Of a stretch of 64,000 bases of DNA, positions 26,852-35,705 are shown in pieces. The notes below the pieces were generated by a model. The model had not been told where the DNA came from, made no database searches, and saw only the letters and a program-made list of their open reading frames with translations. Positions within the stretch are counted from its first letter, which is position 1; each line of letters begins with the position of its first letter. This stretch comes from CAIVAT01 sp037133475. Its GTDB lineage: Bacteria > Bacteroidota > Bacteroidia > Bacteroidales > FEN-979. Made by a program: the position numbers and the translations under genes. The stretch lies in NCBI GenBank assembly GCA_037133475.1, contig JBAXOB010000015.1, forward strand, positions 25,280 through 89,279, in the 5' to 3' direction.

Positions 26852-28417
26852 TTAAACAATTCCACGGATTCTCCGCTTATGTTTTTCAACATGCAGCTTT
26901 ATCAGGGCTGTCAGAAGACCCTTTCCATAGGGTTTAACTATATAATCATCGCAACCCGCCTTCAGCGCCTTTTGCCTGACTCCTTCCAGCGCATTGGTTG
27001 TTTGGGCGATAATGATCACGTTCTGATTGAATTGCCTGATCTGTCTTGTCGCCTCATATCCATCCATCTCCGGCATGTTTATATCCATCAGGACGATGTC
27101 AATATCGGGGTGATTCCTGCATAACGCCACAGCTTCGGTACCGGTGCCGGTTTTATAGACATGAGGCCCGAATGTTTTCAATGCCTGGGCAATCAGGCTG
27201 CCGGTGCCCTCATCATCTTCGGCAATCAGAATCTTCAGGTTTTTAATCGTCATACTGTTTTCGACCGTCTCACCCTGCTTTTTTGTCATTTTTTTAAACC
27301 GTGAAACCGGGGAATAGGGAATCGTGAAGGAGATGGTTGAGCCCGCCCCTTCAACACTTTCAGCCATTATCCGGCCACCGTGCTTCTCAACAAACTCTTT
27401 GCACAAAATCAGTCCAAGGCCTGAACTTGGCTCGCCCTCGGTCCCCTTGCGGCCGGTAGGCTCATTGGGAAGAAACAACCTGTTCACCAGCTGTGCCGGC
27501 ATGCCGATTCCAGTATCCCGTATACTGATCTCCAAAAAATTATTTTTATTCACCACGACCGAAATGAATATCTCCCCGCCCCGGGCGGTGAATTTCACTG
27601 CATTGGAATAGAGGTTGCGGACAATGGTTTCGAACATATGCACATCTGCAACAATCAGTATATGATCAGGAATGTTCATATCAACGGATATTTCCTTATT
27701 ACGGGTGGCATCAAATAACGTCGTGATGCAGTCAAACACCTTGTTTTTTAAAAAGAAGGGTTCCGGTGAAAAACTGATGATCCCGCGCTGTACCAATGAC
27801 CATTGCAAAAGGTTGTCGAGGAGACCGTACAGGTTGGTCGCCGACTTGTTCAGCATGCCGGCGATTCCCTCAATTTCTTCGGATGACAGGTGTTTTACCT
27901 CCGTCACCATCATTTTTGTTAGGCCAAGAAATGCAGTAAAGGGGCTCCGCAAATCATGGGCAATGATGGAAAAGAATTTATCTTTGGAAGCCATCAATGC
28001 TTTCAATTCCATATTTTGCCGGTAAAGGCTCAACTGGGTCCTCACCCTGGCCTTCACCTCCTCCGTCTGGAAGGGTTTGGTAATATAATCCGCCCCTCCC
28101 ACCGACAAGGCTCTGACAATATCGCTTGTTTCGTTCAGGGCGCTGATAAAGATTATGGGTACATCCTTCAATTCCGGGTCGGCCTTTAACCGGCTGCAAA
28201 CTTCAAATCCATCAAGCCCTGGCATCATGATATCAAGCAGGACCAGGTCGGGTTTCTCTTTTGCTGCAACCTGCAAAGCAAACGCGCCAGTGGTAACGGG
28301 CCTGACTTTGTAACCTTCACCTTTCAGGATATCGCCCAACACTTTAAGATTGTCCGGCCGGTCATCAACGACCAGGATTTCCGGTGGGTCATGACTTAAA
28401 CTGTTCTCATTTCTCAT
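26852..28417 (-). CDS. Hybrid histidine kinase, REC-HisKA-HATPase-REC
   Basis: A 521-residue soluble signalling protein with no membrane segment. Domains: receiver (~12-128; phosphoacceptor Asp62 in L-L-D-I-M-M-P-G, Lys in T-K-P-F), HisKA (~145-215; His154 in I-I-A-H-D-L-R-S-P), HATPase (~225-368; D-T-G-I-G-M and G-L-G-L motifs), and a second receiver (~392-510; Asp445 in L-M-D-I-N-M-P-E-M-D-G). The start overlaps the end of the upstream kinase by 11 nt, so the two are coupled. The first receiver probably accepts phosphate from that kinase and modulates this one; this is inference. An in-frame ATG three codons upstream is an alternative start. Confidence 0.9.
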   Translation of the reverse strand: MRNENSLSHDPPEILVVDDRPDNLKVLGDILKGEGYKVRPVTTGAFALQVAAKEKPDLVLLDIMMPGLDGFEVCSRLKADPELKDVPIIFISALNETSDIVRALSVGGADYITKPFQTEEVKARVRTQLSLYRQNMELKALMASKDKFFSIIAHDLRSPFTAFLGLTKMMVTEVKHLSSEEIEGIAGMLNKSATNLYGLLDNLLQWSLVQRGIISFSPEPFFLKNKVFDCITTLFDATRNKEISVDMNIPDHILIVADVHMFETIVRNLYSNAVKFTARGGEIFISVVVNKNNFLEISIRDTGIGMPAQLVNRLFLPNEPTGRKGTEGEPSSGLGLILCKEFVEKHGGRIMAESVEGAGSTISFTIPYSPVSRFKKMTKKQGETVENSMTIKNLKILIAEDDEGTGSLIAQALKTFGPHVYKTGTGTEAVALCRNHPDIDIVLMDINMPEMDGYEATRQIRQFNQNVIIIAQTTNALEGVRQKALKAGCDDYIVKPYGKGLLTALIKLHVEKHKRRIRGIV

Positions 28418-31175
28418 ATATCGCATTCTTGTTAGCCAATACTTTCTGCAGGTAGTTATAGTCGTAGTTAATGATATGCGACATGAGTTTCCGGGCCAGG
28501 TCAGGTTTGGTAATTTCAATTTCCTTGATCAGTTCGTACAAATTGTCCAGGTCGGCGACCGACAATGCATGTTGCATCCTGGATATCAGTTCATCAGAGA
28601 GTTGTTCCATGTCTTCTGCCATGACCTCGGAACAAGATTTGTTCTCAAGGGCGTCACTGGTGGGTTGTTCCTCATAGACATAGGATATATCCAGCAGTTT
28701 TCCGATCATCCCGAATAGATCCCGTTTATGGAAAGGTTTGGAAATTACCCCATCGAACCCCATTTCTGAAATAACTTCGGGAGCCTCCTGCATGGGAGTT
28801 GCGGTTATTGCAACTACCGGAATATGGTGATCCTGCATGAGTGAGGATAGTCGTTTCGTTGTTTCATATCCATCCATCCCCGGCATCTTCAAATCCATCA
28901 ACACAAGGTGGATGGGTTGTGCTGCAAATTTTGCGATCGCGTCGGGCCCGCTGACGGCTTCAATGGTTTCAAAACCCGCTATTTTCAGCAGTTCGGAAAC
29001 CATATACAGGTTATCCTGCTGGTCATCAACGATGAGAATACGAACGGGCCCATGACATTCAGCGATGCGGACGACCTTTTTTAATGCTCTATCCCCGCCA
29101 AATCCGGCAGCTGTTTTCACCATCTTAACATGAACTGTAAATTCAGAACCAACTTCCGGGTTGCTGGCAAGGGTGATGTCACCCCCCATCAGCAGGGCAA
29201 GCTCACGGCTCAAAGCAAGCCCCAGGCCGGTTCCGCTGCCATGCCGGATCCCGGTTGTTGTCTGCTCAAAAACGTGAAATATCTTCGGGAGTTCATTCGC
29301 TGAAATCCCCGGGCCGGAATCCTGTACGACCACAACCAGGTTTTCAATATCCCCCCCTGCATGCTCGCTGTTTATACGGACTGCCACCCCCCCCTGGTCC
29401 GTGAATTTAACAGCATTCCCGATGAGATTTACCAGGATTCGCCTGAGTTTATTGCCATCCATAAAAACATTCCGGGGAAGATCATCCGCTATTTCAAATA
29501 CGAACCGAAGGTGTTTGGATTGGGCCAGTTTTTCAAATATCATCTGGATGTCGGCCAGCAAACCATACAGGTCAACATTTGTCTGGTTAAGTTCCAGGCG
29601 GCCTGCCTCCATTTTCGATAATTCCAGGACATCATTGAGCATCGACAACAAATGTTCACCGGCACGAATGATGGAATTGGCATATTCCTTCCGGGAATCG
29701 GTCAGAACCTTATCATGGCTCATCAATTGCGAAAATCCGATGATCGCGTTCAACGGCGTTCTGATCTCATGCGACATATTGGCAAGAAACAAACTCTTCG
29801 ACTGGTTCGCCATCTCTGATTCCAGTTTCGCTTTCAGGAGAATTTCCTCCTTTTTCTTTTGTTCCGTGATATCCCAGTTTGTGCCGATCATATGAACAGC
29901 CCGTCCTGTGTCGTCTGGCTGAACCGCAGCCAGCGCCCGTATGTTGTGAACACTGCCATCGGGCCAGCATATCCGGAATTCGGTGTCAAACTCTTTTTCA
30001 CCGCGGATGGCCATTTCATTTTCGGAATTACATCTGTCGACATCGTCGGGGTGAATGCTCTCAAGCCATGCTTCGTAGCGGCCGCTGAAATGTTCATGCC
30101 GCATCCCGTATAAGGCAAACATCTGTTCATCCCAGATCAGCAGGTTGTTTTCAATATCATAGTCCCACACGCCCACCCCACCTGCACGCGTTGCCAGAGA
30201 CAACCGGGCCGATATCTGCTTCAGGTCATGCTCCACCCGCTTTCGTTCCGTGATATCCAGGAAGACACCGGTTACCTTCTTTCCATCTCCCTCTGGCTCA
30301 CTTTTACCCATCGACCCGATATCCAGGAACCACCTGTAGTCGCCCGATGAGGCCTTAATCCGGTATTCAGCCTCATATTTTTCCGCATCCCCGTCAAGAT
30401 GCCTTTTCATTGCGTGCATAACCCTGTCATAGTCCTCGGGATGGACCAATGCCATAAAATCCTTATAATCGCCAAAATCACCGGCATGATAACCGAGCAT
30501 TTCAACTTCCCGGTTTTCAAAGGTCACCTTTCCAGTTTCAGGATTCATTTCCCACCACGACATATTGGCAACCTGCATCGCCAGTTTGAGTCGTTCGATG
30601 GTTGCCCGGAGCGCCTCCTGGGCATGCCATTGCTCTGAAATATCCTCAAAAATGGTTGCAAAATGCCGGTATTGCGGGCTGAATGCCCTAACGCGCAAAT
30701 GCCTGTTGAAAGTCTTTGAAAAGTATTCAAAAATCACGGCTTTCCCTGTAAGGGCAACCTTGCCGTAAAGTTCAATCTGGGCGGAATCCGCCCCCGGGAA
30801 AAGTTCAAGTATGGTTTTCCCGATACATTCCCGGTAATCAATCCCTGTATGGCGCTCGCAGGAGGCATTTGCAACCAGGAACCTGAAATTAACGGGAGTG
30901 CCATGATCATCGGTAATGATCTCCTGCAGCAAAAATCCCTCTTCCATGTTTTCAAACAGAAGCCGGTACATCGACTCGGCGTCCCTTAGCCGTGCCTCAG
31001 CCCTGGCGCGCTGCAGGTAAAACCTGCCACTTTTCCATACAAAAAACAGGACCACCGGGATCATTATGAACTCGAAAAAACGAAAAAAATCCCGGGACAG
31101 AAGTTGGGTGGCCAAAGCCCTATATCCAGCTGATATTGTTTGGAATGCAACAGAAAACATCAAAAATATGACCAT
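28407..31175 (-). CDS. Membrane-anchored multi-PAS hybrid histidine kinase
   Basis: A 922-residue sensor kinase. Two hydrophobic segments (residues ~1-20 and ~34-48) precede three PAS domains (~65-185, ~195-315, ~320-440), two of which end in the D-I-T-E-R/Q motif. HisKA follows with His469 (M-S-H-E-I-R-T-P), then HATPase (S-G-P-G-I-S, G-T-G-L-G-L) and a receiver with L-M-D-L-K-M-P-G-M-D-G. The ~80-residue C-terminus is helical, without a clear Hpt histidine motif. I choose the ATG at 31175 because a -7 box (31232-31225) touches the ATG at 31223, which would leave that codon untranscribed. It is first in an operon with the REC-HK-REC gene. Confidence 0.88.
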   Translation of the reverse strand: MVIFLMFSVAFQTISAGYRALATQLLSRDFFRFFEFIMIPVVLFFVWKSGRFYLQRARAEARLRDAESMYRLLFENMEEGFLLQEIITDDHGTPVNFRFLVANASCERHTGIDYRECIGKTILELFPGADSAQIELYGKVALTGKAVIFEYFSKTFNRHLRVRAFSPQYRHFATIFEDISEQWHAQEALRATIERLKLAMQVANMSWWEMNPETGKVTFENREVEMLGYHAGDFGDYKDFMALVHPEDYDRVMHAMKRHLDGDAEKYEAEYRIKASSGDYRWFLDIGSMGKSEPEGDGKKVTGVFLDITERKRVEHDLKQISARLSLATRAGGVGVWDYDIENNLLIWDEQMFALYGMRHEHFSGRYEAWLESIHPDDVDRCNSENEMAIRGEKEFDTEFRICWPDGSVHNIRALAAVQPDDTGRAVHMIGTNWDITEQKKKEEILLKAKLESEMANQSKSLFLANMSHEIRTPLNAIIGFSQLMSHDKVLTDSRKEYANSIIRAGEHLLSMLNDVLELSKMEAGRLELNQTNVDLYGLLADIQMIFEKLAQSKHLRFVFEIADDLPRNVFMDGNKLRRILVNLIGNAVKFTDQGGVAVRINSEHAGGDIENLVVVVQDSGPGISANELPKIFHVFEQTTTGIRHGSGTGLGLALSRELALLMGGDITLASNPEVGSEFTVHVKMVKTAAGFGGDRALKKVVRIAECHGPVRILIVDDQQDNLYMVSELLKIAGFETIEAVSGPDAIAKFAAQPIHLVLMDLKMPGMDGYETTKRLSSLMQDHHIPVVAITATPMQEAPEVISEMGFDGVISKPFHKRDLFGMIGKLLDISYVYEEQPTSDALENKSCSEVMAEDMEQLSDELISRMQHALSVADLDNLYELIKEIEITKPDLARKLMSHIINYDYNYLQKVLANKNAIYEK

Positions 31176-31224
31176 GTTGTGGAAGATAATATGGCACGGG
31201 TTTTGCAGCTCCTGAACCAGCATT

Positions 31225-31232
31225 CAAAAGTA
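31225..31232 (-). promoter_or_regulatory. Candidate -7 box of the two-gene kinase operon
   Basis: TACTTTTG on the minus strand matches TAnnTTTG exactly and lies one base before the ATG at 31223. Transcription would start inside the first codons of that ORF, favouring the ATG at 31175 for the kinase. No clear -33 element was found. Confidence 0.45.
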
Positions 31233-31354
31233 GGAATAAAAAACAAACCTGCATTTGTCTGTCAGGATAATGATGGCGTTGCCTGGATCATGAATCACGA
31301 GCAGTTTCGCCTGAAATTCGCACATTATTCCCCTTAAAAAGCAGATTAAATGAT

Positions 31355-31362
31355 TAACTTTG
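31355..31362 (+). promoter_or_regulatory. Candidate -7 box of the TPR gene
   Basis: TAACTTTG fits TAnnTTTG and ends 22 nt before the ATG at 31385. With the minus-strand box at 31225 it makes a divergent control region of about 130 nt. The -33 element is weak. Confidence 0.45.
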
Positions 31363-31384
31363 TCATTCACGTTACCGGAAACAT

Positions 31385-33613
31385 ATGACACGCAAAGAGA
31401 CAGAACAGCGGTATTCACGGGTGTGTGACCTTGTTTTCACCCGCCAGTTGAAAAGTTCACTGGATGAACTGGAAAAACTTATCCGGTTTACCTCCCGGTC
31501 GGAATATTATTACCAGCTTGAAACGCTGGCTGAAAACTACAGGACGCTTCTCCGTTATGCTTTTGACGGTTACCATGATCCTCAGCAGAAGAAAATCCTG
31601 GATGGGCTAAGCGCTTCAATCCTCGGGATGGCTGATGAAATCAGGCAATCGCTGCTCGACCGCGAACTGCCTGCAACAAGAGAAGAACGGCTCAGGCTGC
31701 TCAGCAGGTTCGGCGAAGATCCTCAAACGTTCACCATCAGGATAGAGGAGATTTTTTTCCACCGGGAGGTGAACAAGCTCATTGATGAAACACATTCCAA
31801 TGGCGACAACCAACAGGATGCCGGTTTTATCCCGGTTGGCCAGATGGACCAGATTTTCAAGCTTATCTGGCTGACTGACCGGATGACCGAAGAACACATG
31901 GCCCTGATCCGCCGGATCAACCGCTCAAAACAGGTTGAGTGGCATGAAAAATGCCTCGTGGTCAGCGCACTCACGCTCAGCCTCCTTAACCATTTTGATC
32001 CCCATAAGATCATCCTGCTGGTTGCGTTCGCCGAAACGAAAGAAAACCAGGTTTACCAGCGGGCTCTAACCGGCCTCATCCTGGGCTTGCTGGTCTACGA
32101 CAAGCGCATCGGCCTGTACCCCGATCTTACGGACAAACTGTCGCTGTTCAGCCGCGATGAAGTCTCTTATGCAGAGGTTGAACTGATCCTGCTGCAGCTG
32201 CTGATGGCCAAGGAGACCGATAAGATCACCCGGGAATTTGAAGAGGAGGTGCTTCCCGAGATGAAAAAAATGATGCCCAAGATCGAGGATAAACTGCAAC
32301 TCAACGATCTCAGTGAAGACGAGGACATGGAGGGTAAAAACCCGGGCTGGAAGGATATGATCGAGGAGGTTCCCGGCCTGTTTGAAAAAATTGAAAAATT
32401 TTCAAAAATGCAGATGGAGGGCGGCGACGTATTCATGAGCACTTTCCAGCTGCTCAAACGGTTCGATTTCTTCAACGCCATGAGCAACTGGTTTGTCCCC
32501 TTCCACCGCGACCATCCTGAAATCAGCAGGAGTTTTTCCGAAAGCGAGGAGATCAATACACGCCTGCTGGAAAGCCTGGATAAGGCTTTTTATATCTGCA
32601 ACTCGGATAAATACTCCTTTGCCATCAACTTCAGGGCGATCCCCGACCAGCAACGCAGCATGATCGTGACCAATTTCGAAGCAGAATTTGCCCAGATGAA
32701 GGAGATGGCATCTGAGGAACAGATCCTTGACCAGTCGCTGACTTCCAACGCTATTTTCATACAGTACATCCAGGATCTGTACAGGTTTTTTAAATTGTAT
32801 CCGGCGAGACTGGAATTTGAGGATATTTTTAAACGCAAAATCCGTTTCAACGACCTTGCTTTTTACAAAAAGTATTTTGAACGTCCCGGGTTTATTGAGA
32901 AACTGGCCTCCTTCCATTTCGAAAAGGACCATTTTTATGATGCCATTGATGTTTATGAGGACATCATGGAACGATACGGACCTCATCGTGAATATTTTGA
33001 AAAGATTGGCTATTGCTACCAGAAAACGGGCCGGTTTAAAAAAGCGGTCGAGTTTTACCGTAAGGCAGAGCTCTTTGACGGCGACCGTATTTGGGTACTG
33101 CGGAAACTTGCCTGGTGCTACCTTAAACTTAAGGATTACGAACAGGCGTTGATATTTTTCAAAGACGCGTCGGAACTGATCCCTGATGATATCACGCTGA
33201 AGATGCAGATCGGGCAGTGCTACCTTAACCTGAAGGATTATGAGCATGCGCTGCATCAATACTCAGGGCTCAGGTTCTTCTCACCCGACAACCTGAAGGT
33301 GTTGCGGCCAATCGCCTACTGCCAGTTCACGCTGGGGAAACCGGAGCTTGCCCTGGAAATCTATGCCCAGATCTTCGGCCTCTCACCGGATCCATCGGCC
33401 TTCGACCTGATGAATGCAGCCCATGTGCGGCTCTGCCTGGGCCAGCGAAACGAAGCCATTGCACTCTATCGCCAATGCCTTTCACTGACCGTCCCGGGCC
33501 GCGCGGCATTGATGGAGGCATTTGACGAAGATGCCCATTTCCTTGTCACCAATGGGATCCCCGCAGCTGAAATCCCGCTGATCCGCGACTACCTTATGTT
33601 TCAGACAGAATGA
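31385..33613 (+). CDS. Cytoplasmic TPR-repeat protein of unknown function
   Basis: A 742-residue protein with no signal peptide or membrane segment. The N-terminal ~500 residues are helical and charged, with an acidic stretch near 300-330 (E-E-V-L-P-E ... S-E-D-E-D-M-E), and match no family I can name. Residues ~515-720 are five or six tandem TPR units (F-Y-D-A-I-D-V-Y-E-D-I; F-K-K-A-V-E-F-Y-R-K-A; Y-E-Q-A-L-I-F-F-K-D-A; Y-E-H-A-L-H-Q-Y). It probably mediates protein-protein contacts. It is divergent from the kinase operon and has its own promoter candidate. No enzymatic motif is visible. Confidence 0.8.
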   Translation: MTRKETEQRYSRVCDLVFTRQLKSSLDELEKLIRFTSRSEYYYQLETLAENYRTLLRYAFDGYHDPQQKKILDGLSASILGMADEIRQSLLDRELPATREERLRLLSRFGEDPQTFTIRIEEIFFHREVNKLIDETHSNGDNQQDAGFIPVGQMDQIFKLIWLTDRMTEEHMALIRRINRSKQVEWHEKCLVVSALTLSLLNHFDPHKIILLVAFAETKENQVYQRALTGLILGLLVYDKRIGLYPDLTDKLSLFSRDEVSYAEVELILLQLLMAKETDKITREFEEEVLPEMKKMMPKIEDKLQLNDLSEDEDMEGKNPGWKDMIEEVPGLFEKIEKFSKMQMEGGDVFMSTFQLLKRFDFFNAMSNWFVPFHRDHPEISRSFSESEEINTRLLESLDKAFYICNSDKYSFAINFRAIPDQQRSMIVTNFEAEFAQMKEMASEEQILDQSLTSNAIFIQYIQDLYRFFKLYPARLEFEDIFKRKIRFNDLAFYKKYFERPGFIEKLASFHFEKDHFYDAIDVYEDIMERYGPHREYFEKIGYCYQKTGRFKKAVEFYRKAELFDGDRIWVLRKLAWCYLKLKDYEQALIFFKDASELIPDDITLKMQIGQCYLNLKDYEHALHQYSGLRFFSPDNLKVLRPIAYCQFTLGKPELALEIYAQIFGLSPDPSAFDLMNAAHVRLCLGQRNEAIALYRQCLSLTVPGRAALMEAFDEDAHFLVTNGIPAAEIPLIRDYLMFQTE

Positions 33614-33747
33614 CAAATCCTGTCAGATCCGTCACACAGTGAAAACAGTTGAATAGGCTACGATAAAGGGAGGGCCTGCGGCAGTTGTCCTGATATTTTG
33701 TCTGCCCTGCCTTTTGAATATTCATCCGTCAGATAAGCCAATAGTTT

Positions 33748-33755
33748 TAACTTTG
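33748..33755 (+). promoter_or_regulatory. Candidate -7 box of the polytopic membrane protein gene
   Basis: TAACTTTG matches TAnnTTTG, 85 nt upstream of the ATG at 33841. No well-spaced -33 element is seen. Confidence 0.4.
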
Positions 33756-33840
33756 TGGCCGAGGGATCACCTTTGCACGGTCATCCCCGCACAATTTTCC
33801 CGGGCGGACTGCCGGATAGTTTTTTTATATATTACGGAAT

Positions 33841-35490
33841 ATGGAAAATTCCATACGATGGCAACGAGCTGAACTGCTGATTTTCACAACGGTCGCACTG
33901 GTGAACCTGCTGCCCTTTGTGGCAACACGGTTTTTCCCGAGTATGGACGGACCTTCGCACCTGTGCAACTCGAATATCATCAATCAACTGGTCTTTTACC
34001 ACAACAACCTGTTCCATCAGTTCTTCACGATCAACCCCGAGCCGGTTCCAAACTGGACTTCCCACCTGCTGGTCTCTTTGCTGATGCTCGTCATGCCGGC
34101 ATTCCTGGCAGAAAAGATCCTGATCCTGATCATTCTCACCGGGATTCCCTTCGCCTTCCGCACCCTCCTGCAAACCATCTCGCCAAGGCAAACGCTGTAC
34201 AGCTTTCTGATTTTCCCCTTTACCCATTCGATGTTCTTCTTTTTCGGTTTCTATAATTTCTGCCTGGCCATCCTGTTTTTCCTGGTCACCCTGAATTACT
34301 GGCTGAGACATGAGCAAACCCCCTGGAATCCGAAAAGATTGATCTCCTTCGTTTTACTGGTAACAGCAACCTATTTTTCCCATATCGTGATCTTCGGGCT
34401 TCTTATCATCATCATTATCCTGCATATGGCCACGGGGTTCATCGCCGGATTGCTGGTCAAAGAGGCAGGGGTTAAAACCATGATCATGAGGCTATGGAAA
34501 AAGATCATCATCGTCACCCTCGCTTCAATCGTGCCGTTCCTACTGTTCATCTATTTCTTCTATTCCCGCCCGGGTACGCGCGTAATCAGTTTCATTTCCC
34601 GGCAGGAGCTGATCAGCTACCTGGTGACGGTCAGGCCGGCCATCACTTTCAATATTATCGATGAAGGGAGGTTTACCAGGTTCCTGTTTTACCTGTTGAT
34701 CCTGTTGGTCGCCATCGGACTGGGCGCCTTCCTGACCCGGCTGGCCCGCATGCTGTTTTCAAAGCCTGGCGAAAAAAGGGGGCATCCTGAAACACTGTTG
34801 CCACAGCCGGCATTCTGGTGGTTGCTGGCCTCTGCCGGGTTAATGCTCTTCCTCTTTTTCAACCTCCCCGACGCTTACGGGACCGCCAGTTACACCAGCC
34901 TGCGCATTGCCTTTATTTTTTTCCTGACCCTGTTCCTGCTGATTTCCACCTTCAGGCTCCCCTGGTGGATCGGCCTCCTGGCGCTCTTTATCGGCGTTTC
35001 TGTCAACCTGGCCCTCATCAGGTTCTACCGGCCGAAAATCATGGAATTAAGTTCGCTTGCCGTTTCTGTCAACAAAACAGCCGATCATGTCGCCCCCAAC
35101 AGCATGGTGCTGCCCGTTGACGGGCTGGAAGAGTGGTATACCGGCCATTTTGCCGACTTCCTGGCAGTCGACAAACCCATTGTGATGATCAAGAATTACG
35201 AATGCGTGAGCGGCTATTTTCCAGTTATCTGGAATAAGGATACCAAGCCTGATTGTTTCCTGGGTTCGCCTGCTACCCCCCGGAGATATATGAATTTCGG
35301 GGTTACCAAAGGCCATCCCTATATTCCCGTCGATTATGTTCTCGTCATCGGGCAATATGATCCTGCCAGGGACTGGTTCTGCACCCTTCACCGCATTCTG
35401 ACCAACGACTTTGTCCTGGTTTATTCAAACGAGCATTGCAGGTTATTTAAAAACAAGGCTCCCAGGATACCAGTCAAACTTCCCGGTTAA
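33841..35490 (+). CDS. Polytopic membrane protein, possible GT-C type glycosyltransferase
   Basis: A 549-residue protein with about 11 hydrophobic helices. After the first helix the outside loop carries S-M-D-G-P-S-H-L (residues ~36-43), an acidic first-loop motif like that of GT-C glycosyltransferases that use lipid-linked sugars. The C-terminal ~150 residues are a soluble domain (S-M-V-L-P-V-D-G ... D-Y-V-L-V-I-G-Q-Y) that would be periplasmic. I recognise no specific family. The following gene is a clearer TMTC-like protein, which supports but does not prove a glycosylation role. It could instead be an uncharacterised transporter. Confidence 0.6.
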   Translation: MENSIRWQRAELLIFTTVALVNLLPFVATRFFPSMDGPSHLCNSNIINQLVFYHNNLFHQFFTINPEPVPNWTSHLLVSLLMLVMPAFLAEKILILIILTGIPFAFRTLLQTISPRQTLYSFLIFPFTHSMFFFFGFYNFCLAILFFLVTLNYWLRHEQTPWNPKRLISFVLLVTATYFSHIVIFGLLIIIIILHMATGFIAGLLVKEAGVKTMIMRLWKKIIIVTLASIVPFLLFIYFFYSRPGTRVISFISRQELISYLVTVRPAITFNIIDEGRFTRFLFYLLILLVAIGLGAFLTRLARMLFSKPGEKRGHPETLLPQPAFWWLLASAGLMLFLFFNLPDAYGTASYTSLRIAFIFFLTLFLLISTFRLPWWIGLLALFIGVSVNLALIRFYRPKIMELSSLAVSVNKTADHVAPNSMVLPVDGLEEWYTGHFADFLAVDKPIVMIKNYECVSGYFPVIWNKDTKPDCFLGSPATPRRYMNFGVTKGHPYIPVDYVLVIGQYDPARDWFCTLHRILTNDFVLVYSNEHCRLFKNKAPRIPVKLPG

Positions 35491-35567
35491 ACCCAAGGTA
35501 TGACATAAATCCTGTTTCCATGTCAAAAGACCGGGCGATGCCCCCATACTCTGAACACAGCAAATTA

Positions 35568-35606
35568 CCATGTTAACGTTGTGCAACCATTGTGAATCTT
35601 GTGGTT
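35568..35606. repeat. Partial copy of the dispersed repeat (right end)
   Basis: This stretch, including CAACCATTGTGAATCTTGTGG, resembles the right half of the full copies (compare 56310-56339). The left inverted arm is missing. It lies upstream of the TMTC-like gene. Confidence 0.5.
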
Positions 35607-35705
35607 CGGTTAAACCAGGCTCAGCGTTTCCTGTCCAGGTTACCTTTGCAACGCCCACGCAACACTGAAAGATTTTTTGTACTATTTTTACAAAAATTCA
35701 CATGT

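Noticed and set aside
32402..33259. 285-codon minus-strand open frame inside the TPR gene
   Set aside because: Overlaps the TPR region in full and has no features of its own.
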